A stretch of DNA of 64,000 nt from Thiothrix sp. (GTDB lineage: Bacteria; Pseudomonadota; Gammaproteobacteria; Thiotrichales; Thiotrichaceae): NCBI GenBank assembly GCA_008015155.1, contig SSFA01000008.1, forward strand, positions 351,526 to 415,525, written 5' to 3'. Positions 46,901 to 53,964 of the stretch are shown piece by piece. Position 1 is the stretch's first letter, and the number at the start of each line of letters is the position of its first letter. The translations under genes and the position numbers were made by a program. The notes beneath the pieces were generated by a model, which made no database searches, was not told the DNA's origin, and saw nothing but the letters and a program-made list of their open reading frames with translations.

Positions 46901-47475
46901 CTATTAACTTATTACAAGCTGCGCTACTCACGCCTTTGCCGCCTTTAAAGCAGTTTTCTTTGAGTTGCTTAGACAGGAAGCAGCGTTTGGACGAGCTGGA
47001 GTTTTACTTTCCCGTGCAACAGCTTAAAGCGGAACATCTTAGATTAGTCTTGAATTTTTTACCGGATGATGCAGCTTGGCAAGCGATTCGAGCAGCGTTT
47101 GAACGCTTGGATTTTCATGATTTAAAAGGCTATATGAAGGGCTATATTGATTTGGTGTTTGAGTGGGAGGGTCAATATTATCTAGTTGATTATAAGTCAA
47201 ATTGGCTCGGTGATGAGCTTGATGCTTATTCTGCCCCTCAACTTATGCAAGCCATGGCCGATGCCCACTATTATTTGCAATATCTGATCTATTGTGTGGC
47301 CTTACATCGTTATTTAAAACAACGTTTAGCTGATTACACTTGGGAAAATAAGTTTGGGGGCGTATTTTATTTATTTTTGCGTGGGATGCACCCTGATAAA
47401 GTAGATCAGGGAATTTTCTTTCACAAGCCCGATTTAGAACTCATCGAAGCACTCGAAACAATTATGGGCGCTTGA
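43906..47475 (+). CDS. recB: Exodeoxyribonuclease V subunit beta
   Basis: 1189 residues, RecB length. UvrD-type helicase with Walker A ASAGTGKTW (19-27), VTYTRAATDELRSRI, DEFQDTDPIQYDVF near residue 379, YVGDPKQAIYSFRGAD and TIHKSKGLQYKIVYCP. The C-terminal nuclease domain has YIDLVFEWEG and YLVDYKSN near 1085-1100. It unwinds and degrades double-strand ends with RecC and RecD. Neither recC nor recD is adjacent here, which is unusual. The last 14 bp overlap the convergent TetR gene. Confidence 0.96.
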   Translation: MQALDPFSLPLIGKNLIQASAGTGKTWTISLLYLRLILEQLLSVDKILVVTYTRAATDELRSRIRARLKEAVAAYEQPELASHEYQALLEQYPATTERLWYLQRALLSFDEAAVFTIHSFCQRVLQQHAFEVGIPFESELVASEADLQLQLSDQFWQQRLVHPNALDAVVLSSSTITPEILLKEVAEFIGRPYLKVMSAKPCSEAEFKALKQRYEALLEQARLVWTKDKADILKLLNDKERLNQNSYGPASVQKALAAWSTLLAGKIHPEQQELIAKLGTKSITAKVKAKQKPPTHRFFDLVDEILEPFAQLVEVQKLALEQLRYDLLIWLREQLPERKRLKGQLTFDDLLVNLQTALQQRPALATQVAEQYQVALIDEFQDTDPIQYDVFERIYRDTQGQVYYVGDPKQAIYSFRGADIYTYLQAAKSVQSKQRYTLARNFRSQPKLLEAFNLLYAHSPDPFRNAKRIDYETVSSGGTVSGELSCEPQRAPMRIWDIQAASEEDISLGEVQTLVAQAVANDIARLLLQAQQGQASIDGQALTSGDFAVLVRSHRQGRLIKEALQTCGIASVQKSPVGVFQTEEAEELRLVLSAIAEPSQISKLRRALVTELMGGTAASLLALDTDPSLLDAELEDFFRWQYLWQKHGFMRMFRDWLDRCEVRARLLTYVDGERRLTNLLHLGELIHIETRKQAPSLQTTLRWLQRRAAEQTSEEHQLRLESDENLVQIVTIHKSKGLQYKIVYCPFLWNDQEKEVKKDWFAWYDTLEGQSCLQASQFNLEAAKQARRAEERSENLRLLYVAITRAQYHCTLVNLSAPVTYKSFSYDTALAWLLFGHLPDSETILCTIGKAEKVAQRQQLMQQALQDLAAKSQGCIGYEPLPFEQEALRYQAPAMQSSFQCREFKQPLAEILRVGSFSSLAQGAHDEKPDYDRLSTIELYSSPQIADLSLFPTGSRAGICLHSLLQAADFQQPLAEQVDSVIIPSLRSQGFSPELQTAAINLLQAALLTPLPPLKQFSLSCLDRKQRLDELEFYFPVQQLKAEHLRLVLNFLPDDAAWQAIRAAFERLDFHDLKGYMKGYIDLVFEWEGQYYLVDYKSNWLGDELDAYSAPQLMQAMADAHYYLQYLIYCVALHRYLKQRLADYTWENKFGGVFYLFLRGMHPDKVDQGIFFHKPDLELIEALETIMGA

Positions 47476-48076
47476 GTAATAATTCGAGGTTTTGCTCAAT
47501 TAAAGCCACTGCCTGCTCCATCTGTTTAGGGCTATCGCTAAACCGATGCACAAACCAAACCCCATGAATACTGGCCAGCAATAAATTAGCCGCTTCTTGT
47601 GCCTTATTGCGATCTCCTAATAAAGCGCGGAAATCATGCGCTAGATTGCTCTGAAAACGTCGATAATAGACTCTCAATAAGCGGGCAGCACGTTCATCAT
47701 GCGCTGCTTGTGCCCAAAATTGCGGCCAGACATCACGAGCCTCTGGAGAAATATGGACTGAAGAGAAATTCATCCGAATCATGGCCTGTAAGCGTTTTTT
47801 CGGATCCGTTTCATTACGAAAAATAGCGAGACTCGATTGATGCAGGTCACGGACTAAATACACATAAGCCGCATAAACTAGATTGTCTTTAGTATCGAAA
47901 TAGTGATGGATAATACCCGTCGATAGATTTGCGCGTTGACTAATGCCCTTGGTTGTCAGCCCGCTGAGTCCATTGGTACTAATCTCTTCCAGAGCGGAAT
48001 GCATAATACGTAGTGGCGTAGATTCCTCTGTCAACTCACCAAAGGTGAAGCGTCCAGATATTTTATGGTCACTCAT
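47462..48076 (-). CDS. TetR-family regulator, BetI-like
   Basis: 204 residues from ATG 48076, chosen because GGAG lies 6 bases upstream; ATG 48088 and 48082 are in frame. The N-terminal HTH is LTTKGISQRANLSTGIIHHYFDTKDNLVYAAYVY. The LSTGIIHHYF stretch and the C-terminal part recall BetI, the choline-responsive repressor, but no bet genes adjoin it; a GMC oxidoreductase lies 6.5 kb away. A palindromic operator is just upstream, so autoregulation is likely. Confidence 0.88.
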   Translation of the reverse strand: MSDHKISGRFTFGELTEESTPLRIMHSALEEISTNGLSGLTTKGISQRANLSTGIIHHYFDTKDNLVYAAYVYLVRDLHQSSLAIFRNETDPKKRLQAMIRMNFSSVHISPEARDVWPQFWAQAAHDERAARLLRVYYRRFQSNLAHDFRALLGDRNKAQEAANLLLASIHGVWFVHRFSDSPKQMEQAVALIEQNLELLLKRP

Positions 48077-48114
48077 GGCCATCTCCATCGACTTGGGATT
48101 ACAGCTTAGAGTTG

Positions 48115-48132
48115 ATTGACTGTTCAGTCAAT
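48115..48132. promoter_or_regulatory. Palindromic operator of the TetR gene
   Basis: ATTGACTGTTCAGTCAAT: perfect 8-bp arms around TT. It lies 39 bp upstream of the TetR ATG. TTGACT inside it can serve as a -35 box for the minus strand with TAAGCT 17 bp on. The gap also precedes the lipoprotein gene at 48258, so both genes may be controlled. Confidence 0.7.
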
Positions 48133-48257
48133 AGGGTATTAGGAATAGCTGTTACAATATACACAAAGCTTGCTTGATCCTTGCCTTATTTGTGCAAACC
48201 TAAGGACTATACTGAAAGCTTAGTATTAGTCTGTCCCTGAACTTCGAGAATCGATCC

Positions 48258-48434
48258 ATGCTCAGAATTTCCCTTAATATTTTAATTTTCCTAAGCTGCC
48301 TGACTGCTTGTGCTAATACCCATCCTGATTGTGAGCGGGCTGATGCGTTTGGTCATTGTCAGCAATGGAAAAATCAGCCACAGCCTTGTAAGAATCCAGA
48401 TTTTTTGGGATTTTGCCCACCAGCGCGTAACTAA
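48258..48434 (+). CDS. Small Cys-rich lipoprotein
   Basis: 58 residues, ATG 48258. Signal peptide of type II: MLRISLNILIFLSCLTAC with lipobox LTAC (Cys18). The mature part has Cys25, 34, 44 and 53 at regular intervals, suggesting two disulfides, and two repeated blocks ending in HCQQ and PCKN. It is divergent from the TetR gene, sharing a 180-bp control region, so it may be in its regulon. No family recognised. The 225 bases after it show nothing further. Confidence 0.6.
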   Translation: MLRISLNILIFLSCLTACANTHPDCERADAFGHCQQWKNQPQPCKNPDFLGFCPPARN

Positions 48435-48659
48435 AGCAGAGGCGTTTTAACCTAGCTTTATTTTTCTTCTATTTATGCTTGAAGTGCCGATGGCAACTAA
48501 GTTCAAGCGCTAGCATTAATACCTGCTTTAACCAAGTTAAACTAGCAAATTTAGTATAAAAACTTCACCACTTTGCATTTCTTTGACTAAGCTCTCTAGC
48601 AAACCTCAGCTTAAGCACCCAATAAGCTCAGCCTTTAACTTTTATAAGAAGCTAGCAAC

Positions 48660-50135
48660 ATGAAAAACTCTCCAAGCATTCTAATTATTGATTTGAATAA
48701 TTTTGCACGCTATCCCACTTTAGCAATTGGTTATTTAGTCGCACCTTTACGACAAGCAGGATTTAAGGTTGAAGTCTTATCTCCCTTAGCTCTAGGTGCG
48801 CCAGCGATGACACATGAGCAAGCAGAAACTAAATTAGAGCATTTTAAGCGGCGTATTTATTTTTCGACGCATCCCCTGATGCAAGCTTGGCATGAGCGTT
48901 TACGGGCTAGTCATGCACACTATCAACATCGCCCACATGCCCCAACTTTACAATTATTAGAGCAGCGCTTAAAAACAAATCCACCCGATATTATTTTGTT
49001 ATCGGCTTATTTAGACCACTACCCCACTGTGGAATGGATTGGACAACAAGCTGCGCAGTATCAAGTGCCCGTGTTATTAGGTGGCCCTGCTTTTAGTTAT
49101 CCACAAACGATTCAAGCTTGGAGCCAATTAACAGGTATCACCGCAATCTTTGCAGGTGAGGCGGATTTGGTGATCGCCGATTTAGTTCAGGCTATTTTAA
49201 CAGGTGGTGATTTAAGTGCTTGGGAAGGGGTTAATACAGGGGCAAAACCCAGTTCCATTGCACAACCTTTAGCGGCTTTAGATCAATTAACGCTGCCAGA
49301 CTTTCAGGATTTCCCGTGGGAACATTATCCGCATCGGATTATCCCCATTATGACAGGGCGCGGTTGTAGCTGGAATATTTGTACTTTTTGCAGCGATGTT
49401 ATTACCGCAAATGGCCGTACTTTCCGTTCGCGCTCCCTATCCGTCGTACTCAAAGAGCTGCAGGAACAAGCACAACGCTATCAAGCCCGAGACTTTATTT
49501 TTCTTGATTTAAAACTGAATTCTGATCTAAGCATTTGGCAAGGCTTAATTGAAAACTTTCAAACTGTCGTTCCGCAAGGCCGTTGGATTGCCACAGTGCA
49601 TGTCGATGCTAAAGGCGAAAATGGCTTAGATTACACCACTCTTGCTGCGGCTAAAGCGGCGGGTTTAAGGCGAATTAGCTTTGGCTTAGAAACTGGCAGC
49701 CCAAGTTTGCTCAAGCGTATGGGTAAAGGTACACAAGTCGAACGGAATGCCCGCTTTATTGCTGATGCCCACCAAGCCGGTTTAAGTGTACGTTGTTCGA
49801 TGATGCTCGGCTATCCAGGCGAAACTGTTCAAGATTTAGCAGCTACCCGTAATTTTTTATCTGAGCACCAAGCACAACTCGACCGAGTGCGCCCTGCTCG
49901 TTTTAAAGCCATTCCCGGCACGCGCTTTGAGCGCTTATATCATAAACGCCCTGGACGTTTTCCAGGTATTGAAATTAAAGCTTGGGATTATCAACTCGCT
50001 CGGGCTGAATACCGCAATGTCAACGGAGGTGATCGTACTTATCGTCGCCTCAAACGTGAGATTCTAGGAATTATTCATGCAATTAATTCTAAGCCTTTGC
50101 GTGATGATGCGCGTCAATTTGATGGCTTGATGTAA
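48660..50135 (+). CDS. B12-binding-type radical SAM protein
   Basis: 491 residues. N-terminal cobalamin-binding-like domain (LAIGYLVAPLRQAGFKVEVLSP, then PDIILLSAYL and PVLLGGPAFS). The radical SAM motif CSWNICTFC with Cys236, 241, 244 lies in MTGRGCSWNICTFCSD, followed by RRISFGLETGSPSLLKRMGKG. Members do methylations or ring contractions, or cluster with biosynthetic genes; this substrate is unknown. No DxHxxG cobalamin ligand is seen, so cobalamin may be bound without it or not at all. Followed by an ABC exporter gene pair. Confidence 0.88.
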   Translation: MKNSPSILIIDLNNFARYPTLAIGYLVAPLRQAGFKVEVLSPLALGAPAMTHEQAETKLEHFKRRIYFSTHPLMQAWHERLRASHAHYQHRPHAPTLQLLEQRLKTNPPDIILLSAYLDHYPTVEWIGQQAAQYQVPVLLGGPAFSYPQTIQAWSQLTGITAIFAGEADLVIADLVQAILTGGDLSAWEGVNTGAKPSSIAQPLAALDQLTLPDFQDFPWEHYPHRIIPIMTGRGCSWNICTFCSDVITANGRTFRSRSLSVVLKELQEQAQRYQARDFIFLDLKLNSDLSIWQGLIENFQTVVPQGRWIATVHVDAKGENGLDYTTLAAAKAAGLRRISFGLETGSPSLLKRMGKGTQVERNARFIADAHQAGLSVRCSMMLGYPGETVQDLAATRNFLSEHQAQLDRVRPARFKAIPGTRFERLYHKRPGRFPGIEIKAWDYQLARAEYRNVNGGDRTYRRLKREILGIIHAINSKPLRDDARQFDGLM

Positions 50136-50243
50136 AACAGTTGTAGTAGGCAATACTGCTAATTGCAAGGCAGTGACCGAGGAAAAGACCATGTAGATGG
50201 TCTCCCTCTTGCAGCCTTTAGGCCGATCCGCTCTAATGCCGCT

Positions 50244-51137
50244 ATGAACAACACACCTATTCTAGAAGTGCGCGATTTGCGCAAACATTATCCTAAAGTG
50301 AAAGCCGTCGATGGCGTGGATTTTAGCGTTCCGACGGGCATTTGCTTTGGTTTGCTTGGCCCCAATGGCGCTGGCAAAACCACCACGATTGAAATGATGG
50401 AAGGTATCACCCGCCCTAGTTCCGGCGAGATTCTGTATAAAGGTGAGCCAATGGGGCCACGCTTTAAGAATGAAGTGGGTATCCAATTTCAATCGACTGC
50501 TTTGCAAGATTTCTTGACCGTGCGCGAGAATCTGAAGTTTTTTAGCAATCTCTATCCGAAGAATATGTCGGTGGATGAACTGATCGAGATTTGCTCGTTA
50601 GAATCTTACTTAGATCGAGATGCACGCAAACTTTCGGGTGGGCAGCGCCAACGGATGTTGTTAGCGATTGCTTTGGTGAATGACCCAGAAATTGTCTTCC
50701 TCGATGAACCTACCACGGGGCTTGATCCGCAAGCACGTTTGAACTTTTGGGAGTTGATTAATCGGATCAAATCGCGCAATAAAACCGTGCTACTCACGAC
50801 CCATTATATGGAAGAGGCTTATAACTTGTGTGATCAGATTGCCATTATGGATCATGGCAAAATCATTGCCCAAGGTTCGCCGAATGAATTATTGGCACAA
50901 CATTTCCAAGACGTGATTATTGAATTACCCGCTAGTGACTTTCCTGTCACAGCACACAGCATTCCCCATCGGCGCTTAGAAAAAGTCACGCCTACGATTG
51001 AAATCAGCACTCAAGATGTGAATGCGACCGTCGCTGAACTCTTACAAGCGGGTGCTTCCTTAGCAGGCTTACAAGTCCGCCCACGCACCTTAGAAGATTT
51101 ATTCTTAGAATTAACCGGCAAGGAGTTACGGCAATGA
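50244..51137 (+). CDS. ABC transporter ATP-binding protein
   Basis: 297 residues from ATG 50244 (MNNTPILEVRDLRKHYPKVKAVDG); the frame is open upstream but the start there lacks homology. Walker A GPNGAGKTT, Q-loop, signature LSGGQRQRMLLA and Walker B VFLDEPTTGLDPQARLN are complete. The C-terminal region contains a regulatory domain as in NodI/CcmA-type exporters. It overlaps the permease gene by 4 bp. A short hairpin GACCAT/ATGGTC lies in the leader at 50188-50203. Confidence 0.95.
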   Translation: MNNTPILEVRDLRKHYPKVKAVDGVDFSVPTGICFGLLGPNGAGKTTTIEMMEGITRPSSGEILYKGEPMGPRFKNEVGIQFQSTALQDFLTVRENLKFFSNLYPKNMSVDELIEICSLESYLDRDARKLSGGQRQRMLLAIALVNDPEIVFLDEPTTGLDPQARLNFWELINRIKSRNKTVLLTTHYMEEAYNLCDQIAIMDHGKIIAQGSPNELLAQHFQDVIIELPASDFPVTAHSIPHRRLEKVTPTIEISTQDVNATVAELLQAGASLAGLQVRPRTLEDLFLELTGKELRQ

Positions 51138-52186
51138 ATCTACGGCGTATTGGCGCAGTTATTTATGCGCGTAGCCTTGAGTTTATCCGCGATCGTTCCG
51201 CTCTTTCTTGGAGCTTTGTAATGCCGATTGTGATGGTAGTGGGCTTAGCTTTTATTTTCTCAGGGGATGGGCAACCTTTATTTAAAGTCGGCGTAATTGC
51301 GGATCAGCCGCCTACTGAGACTAAAGCAGACCCGAATCCAAATCGGAACTTGCACCCCTTTCTAAATACTAAACACATTGACTTCTATACAGTGCCTGCT
51401 AATGAACAAGCTGCCGCTATTAAGAAAGTAGGTCGACATCAAGTGGACATGCTGATGGACTTACGCCCTGAGCAAATGCATTACTGGGTGAATACCGAAT
51501 CACCTAAGGGCTATTTTATGGAGTTGCTCCTAAAAAGTAGTGATGGCAGCAAACTCAGCCAAGAAATCGTTAAAGGTGAACAAATCCGCTATGTGGATTG
51601 GGTGATTCCGGGCATTTTAGGCATGAACATGATGTTTAGCTGCTTGTGGGGTGTCGGCTATGTGATTGTGCGTTATCGTAAAAATGGCTATCTGAAGCGT
51701 TTAAATGCCACTCCACTCACAGCAACCGAATTTTTATTAGGGCAGATTGTGTCGCGCATGGTACTGGTGGTAGCTGTAAGTGTCTTGGTGTTTACCATCA
51801 CCAATTTATTTATGCACTTTGTGATGGAAGGCAACTATTTAGATTTGTTGGTCGTACTGATTATTGGTACTTTCACTTTAATCACCATGGGCTTATTAGT
51901 CGCTAGCCGAGTGCGGAGTGAAGAGTTATCAGATGGCTTATTAAACCTGCTCACTTGGCCAATGATGCTACTTTCAGGTGTCTGGTTCTCTATGGAAGGC
52001 ACTAATCCGATTATGCAAACGCTGAGTCAACTCTCCCCGCTCACCCATACACTGACTGCTGCACGCGCTATTATGTTAGATGGAGCAAGCTTACTCCAAG
52101 TTGCCCCGCATCTATTGATTTTAGTAGCCATGTCGGTCGTTTTCTTAGCTATTGGTGCGTTTGGGTTTCGCTGGACTACCGATTAA
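51134..52186 (+). CDS. ABC-2 type permease
   Basis: 350 residues. One N-terminal helix (SALSWSFVMPIVMVVGLAFIF), a periplasmic loop of about 110 residues, then five helices (GILGMNMMFSCLWGVGYVIV, VLVVAVSVLVFTITNLFM, LVVLIIGTFTLITMGLLV and others) with LSPLTHTLTAARAIM. This is the ABC-2/NodJ layout of exporters. Coupled to the ATPase by ATGA. The substrate is unknown; the radical SAM gene upstream hints at a small molecule or lipid. Confidence 0.93.
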   Translation: MNLRRIGAVIYARSLEFIRDRSALSWSFVMPIVMVVGLAFIFSGDGQPLFKVGVIADQPPTETKADPNPNRNLHPFLNTKHIDFYTVPANEQAAAIKKVGRHQVDMLMDLRPEQMHYWVNTESPKGYFMELLLKSSDGSKLSQEIVKGEQIRYVDWVIPGILGMNMMFSCLWGVGYVIVRYRKNGYLKRLNATPLTATEFLLGQIVSRMVLVVAVSVLVFTITNLFMHFVMEGNYLDLLVVLIIGTFTLITMGLLVASRVRSEELSDGLLNLLTWPMMLLSGVWFSMEGTNPIMQTLSQLSPLTHTLTAARAIMLDGASLLQVAPHLLILVAMSVVFLAIGAFGFRWTTD

Positions 52187-52195
52187 GGAACAAAG

Positions 52196-52639
52196 ATGCA
52201 AGACGCAACTGCAGGTTATCAAGGTGGTTGTTTATGCGGCCAAGTGCGCTATGTCGCTACGCAATTTGAAGAAAATCTGGCACATTGTCATTGCTCCATG
52301 TGCCGCAAGTTTCATGGCGCGGCCTTTGCCAGTTTCGGCTCGGTGAAACGTGAAAACTTCCAATGGCTACAAGGTGAAACTGAACTAGTAGCTTATCAAG
52401 CACCGAATGGAACTATCCGCCGCTTTTGTAAACATTGCGGCTCAAGCCTGACCTTTGCGCCCTCCACCAGCGCTATTGATCTAGTTGAAATCGCTTTAGG
52501 TAGTTTAGATTCAGACTTAGCACTGTTGCCAAATGCACATATTTATGTGGGCTCTAAAGCTAATTGGGATGTGATTAACGATGACCTCCCGCAATATGCA
52601 GAAGGTCGCGCTAGTCGCTGTTTAAATACATCCCAATAA
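52196..52639 (+). CDS. GFA-family (CENP-V-type) protein
   Basis: 147 residues. Zinc-binding cysteines: GGCLCGQVRY (Cys12, 14), HCHCSMCRKFHGAAF (Cys31, 33, 36) and CKHCGS (about residue 80). This is the GFA fold described for glutathione-dependent formaldehyde-activating enzyme; real activity is unproven for most members. It starts 9 bp after the permease stop, so it is in the same operon. Confidence 0.9.
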   Translation: MQDATAGYQGGCLCGQVRYVATQFEENLAHCHCSMCRKFHGAAFASFGSVKRENFQWLQGETELVAYQAPNGTIRRFCKHCGSSLTFAPSTSAIDLVEIALGSLDSDLALLPNAHIYVGSKANWDVINDDLPQYAEGRASRCLNTSQ

Positions 52640-52668
52640 ATTCAGTTGAAGCCTTTTAGGCAAAAAAT

Positions 52669-53181
52669 TTACTGCCCGGACTGATCCTTACGTCCATAAG
52701 GGAGCTGTTTCACCAACACAAACCTATTGCCTTTAAATTCATAAAATTTCACTAAATCATCTTGCCCCGGCTTATCGCTATCAAAAGCGCCCGCCATGAT
52801 TAATAAACGACTGGTGGGCTTATAAATTAACTCGCGATCATCTTGATCCTGATATTCAGGTTTTAATGGAAAAACTCCGAGCAATAGTTCAGGTAAGGGA
52901 TAAGCTTTGCCGCTAATTTTGTCAACGATGCCACCAAATAAACAACTAGTACCACAGCCCCAAATAGTCACTACATAATGACCGGCAAAATTTACCTTCT
53001 CTTCTAAAGCGGCACGTAAGCGAGTTTTATAGGTCTTAGCAAATTCGTCCAGCACTAAAGCATGTGCCTGACCTTTATAGATGTGCTCGACTGGATAATC
53101 TTTGAATTGTGGAACGGGCGCAGCTAAAGCGGCACAGGGTAAATAAGCGGCTATGAGCAAAGCGTAAAGTTTTTTCATCAT
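52669..53181 (-). CDS. Exported protein of unknown function
   Basis: 170 residues with a signal peptide (AYLPCAALA, cleavage about 20). A beta-rich mature part with FAGHYVVTIWGCGTSCLFGGIVDKISGKAYPLPELL; the CGTSC pair could form a disulfide. Similar proteins are annotated only as hypothetical as far as I know. It is the last host gene before the integrated element. The 187 bp upstream (53182-53368) contain no recognisable feature. Confidence 0.6.
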   Translation of the reverse strand: MMKKLYALLIAAYLPCAALAAPVPQFKDYPVEHIYKGQAHALVLDEFAKTYKTRLRAALEEKVNFAGHYVVTIWGCGTSCLFGGIVDKISGKAYPLPELLLGVFPLKPEYQDQDDRELIYKPTSRLLIMAGAFDSDKPGQDDLVKFYEFKGNRFVLVKQLPYGRKDQSGQ

Positions 53182-53368
53182 GGAGACCCTCGCAGATAGT
53201 GACCGTAGGTATCAAAGCTAGTCCTTATGAAGACTTGCTATTTAGCTATAGACCGTCAACATGATGAGTCGTTAAGAAAAAATTGAATTTTCTGCTGATT
53301 TAAAAGTCTAACACCCTAATGATAAGAAAAATGCTGTCCTGTGCTTGTCTAATTGACACTCCCAAAAA

Positions 53369-53403
53369 CAAAAAAGCCCTGAATCAGTTAAGATTCAAGG
53401 CTT
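53369..53403 (-). terminator. Terminator copy at left end of the integrated element
   Basis: Read on the minus strand, arms AAGCCTTGAATC and GATTCAGGGCTT with a six-base loop are followed by T6. It is repeated at 63648-63682 with one base change in 35 bp. The left copy is probably the original tRNA-Leu terminator. Confidence 0.85.
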
Positions 53404-53414
53404 GGTATTTGGTG

Positions 53415-53433
53415 CGAAGAGAAGACTCGAACT
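53415..53433. repeat. Left att core (tRNA-Leu 3' end copy)
   Basis: 19 bases identical to 63722-63740; they are the T-arm side and acceptor end of tRNA-Leu(CAG). Left of it the copy reads GGTG where the tRNA gene has GGTGC, so it lost one C. It marks the distal end of the element. Confidence 0.85.
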
Positions 53434-53473
53434 AACTATATAAAACAACTATTTACCAATCTTCATATAATTC

Positions 53474-53498
53474 CATATACCCGTTTATATACCTGTTT
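53474..53498. repeat. Left copy of 25-bp arm-type repeat
   Basis: The sequence begins CATATACCCG and ends TATATACCTGTTT. It matches 24 of 25 bases at 63584-63608. Each copy contains two CATATACC/TATATACC half-units, so it looks like integrase arm binding. It lies 40 bp inside the left att core. Confidence 0.7.
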
Positions 53499-53778
53499 GT
53501 AAAACTACCCCCTTAAATCTGAGCGCTTTTTAGCCTGCAGACGCTTTCCCGCACTGTATGCGGTCAAGCATCTTTGCTTAGCGTTTTCTAATCCATTCGC
53601 CGTGCATGATGGCCTCTGTAGGCTCCCGTCGGTCGCTGGTGCAAGTAGTGGCTACAAGCCTCCCCTTCGGTGTCCCTGCTGCTTTAAATCCGTTTAACCG
53701 TGGCTAGCGTGTCCTGAATTGCCCCCCTTCAAACATCAAGGCTAGCGTTCAGCAGTGCCAGCCTTGACGGTGGAAGGT
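53499..53778. other. 280-bp non-coding region inside the left att end
   Basis: No credible gene on either strand. It has a GC-richer middle with short repeats, an inverted repeat at 53736-53767 and a run of six C at 53722-53727. It follows the last leftward gene and might include the double-strand origin for the filamentous-type initiator at 55712, but I see no known nick site, so that is a guess. Confidence 0.35.
53736..53767 (-). terminator. Hairpin after the last leftward gene
   Basis: 8-bp arms TCAAGGCT and AGCCTTGA with a 16-base loop, 11 bp beyond the stop of the 53779 gene. No T run follows, so it is only a possible terminator or structural element. Confidence 0.4.
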
Positions 53779-53964
53779 TTAACTTAGTAAGCGTTTTATC
53801 TCGGTTTCAATATCCGCATTCATGGGCAATTCTACAACCTGGTGGAGACTTCCGAAGGCGTTGATGCTATCCATTAGCTCGGCCTCTTCCTTGTCGGTAA
53901 TCCAATAACCATCTAGCCAGTAGTAGATGCTTTGGGTACCTAATGCAGTGCTTAAGCTATCCAT
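53779..53964 (-). CDS. Unknown small protein
   Basis: 61 residues, overlapping the end of the upstream membrane protein gene by 13 bp, so probably coupled to it. The sequence has DSLSTALGTQSIYYWLDGYWITDKEEAELMDSINAF and an acidic end. No membrane segment or known motif. It is the last gene of the leftward row. Confidence 0.5.
   Translation of the reverse strand: MDSLSTALGTQSIYYWLDGYWITDKEEAELMDSINAFGSLHQVVELPMNADIETEIKRLLS

Noticed and set aside
47462..48076. Naming the TetR gene betI
   Set aside because: The resemblance is to the HTH-following HHYF stretch only, and no betaine synthesis genes adjoin it.
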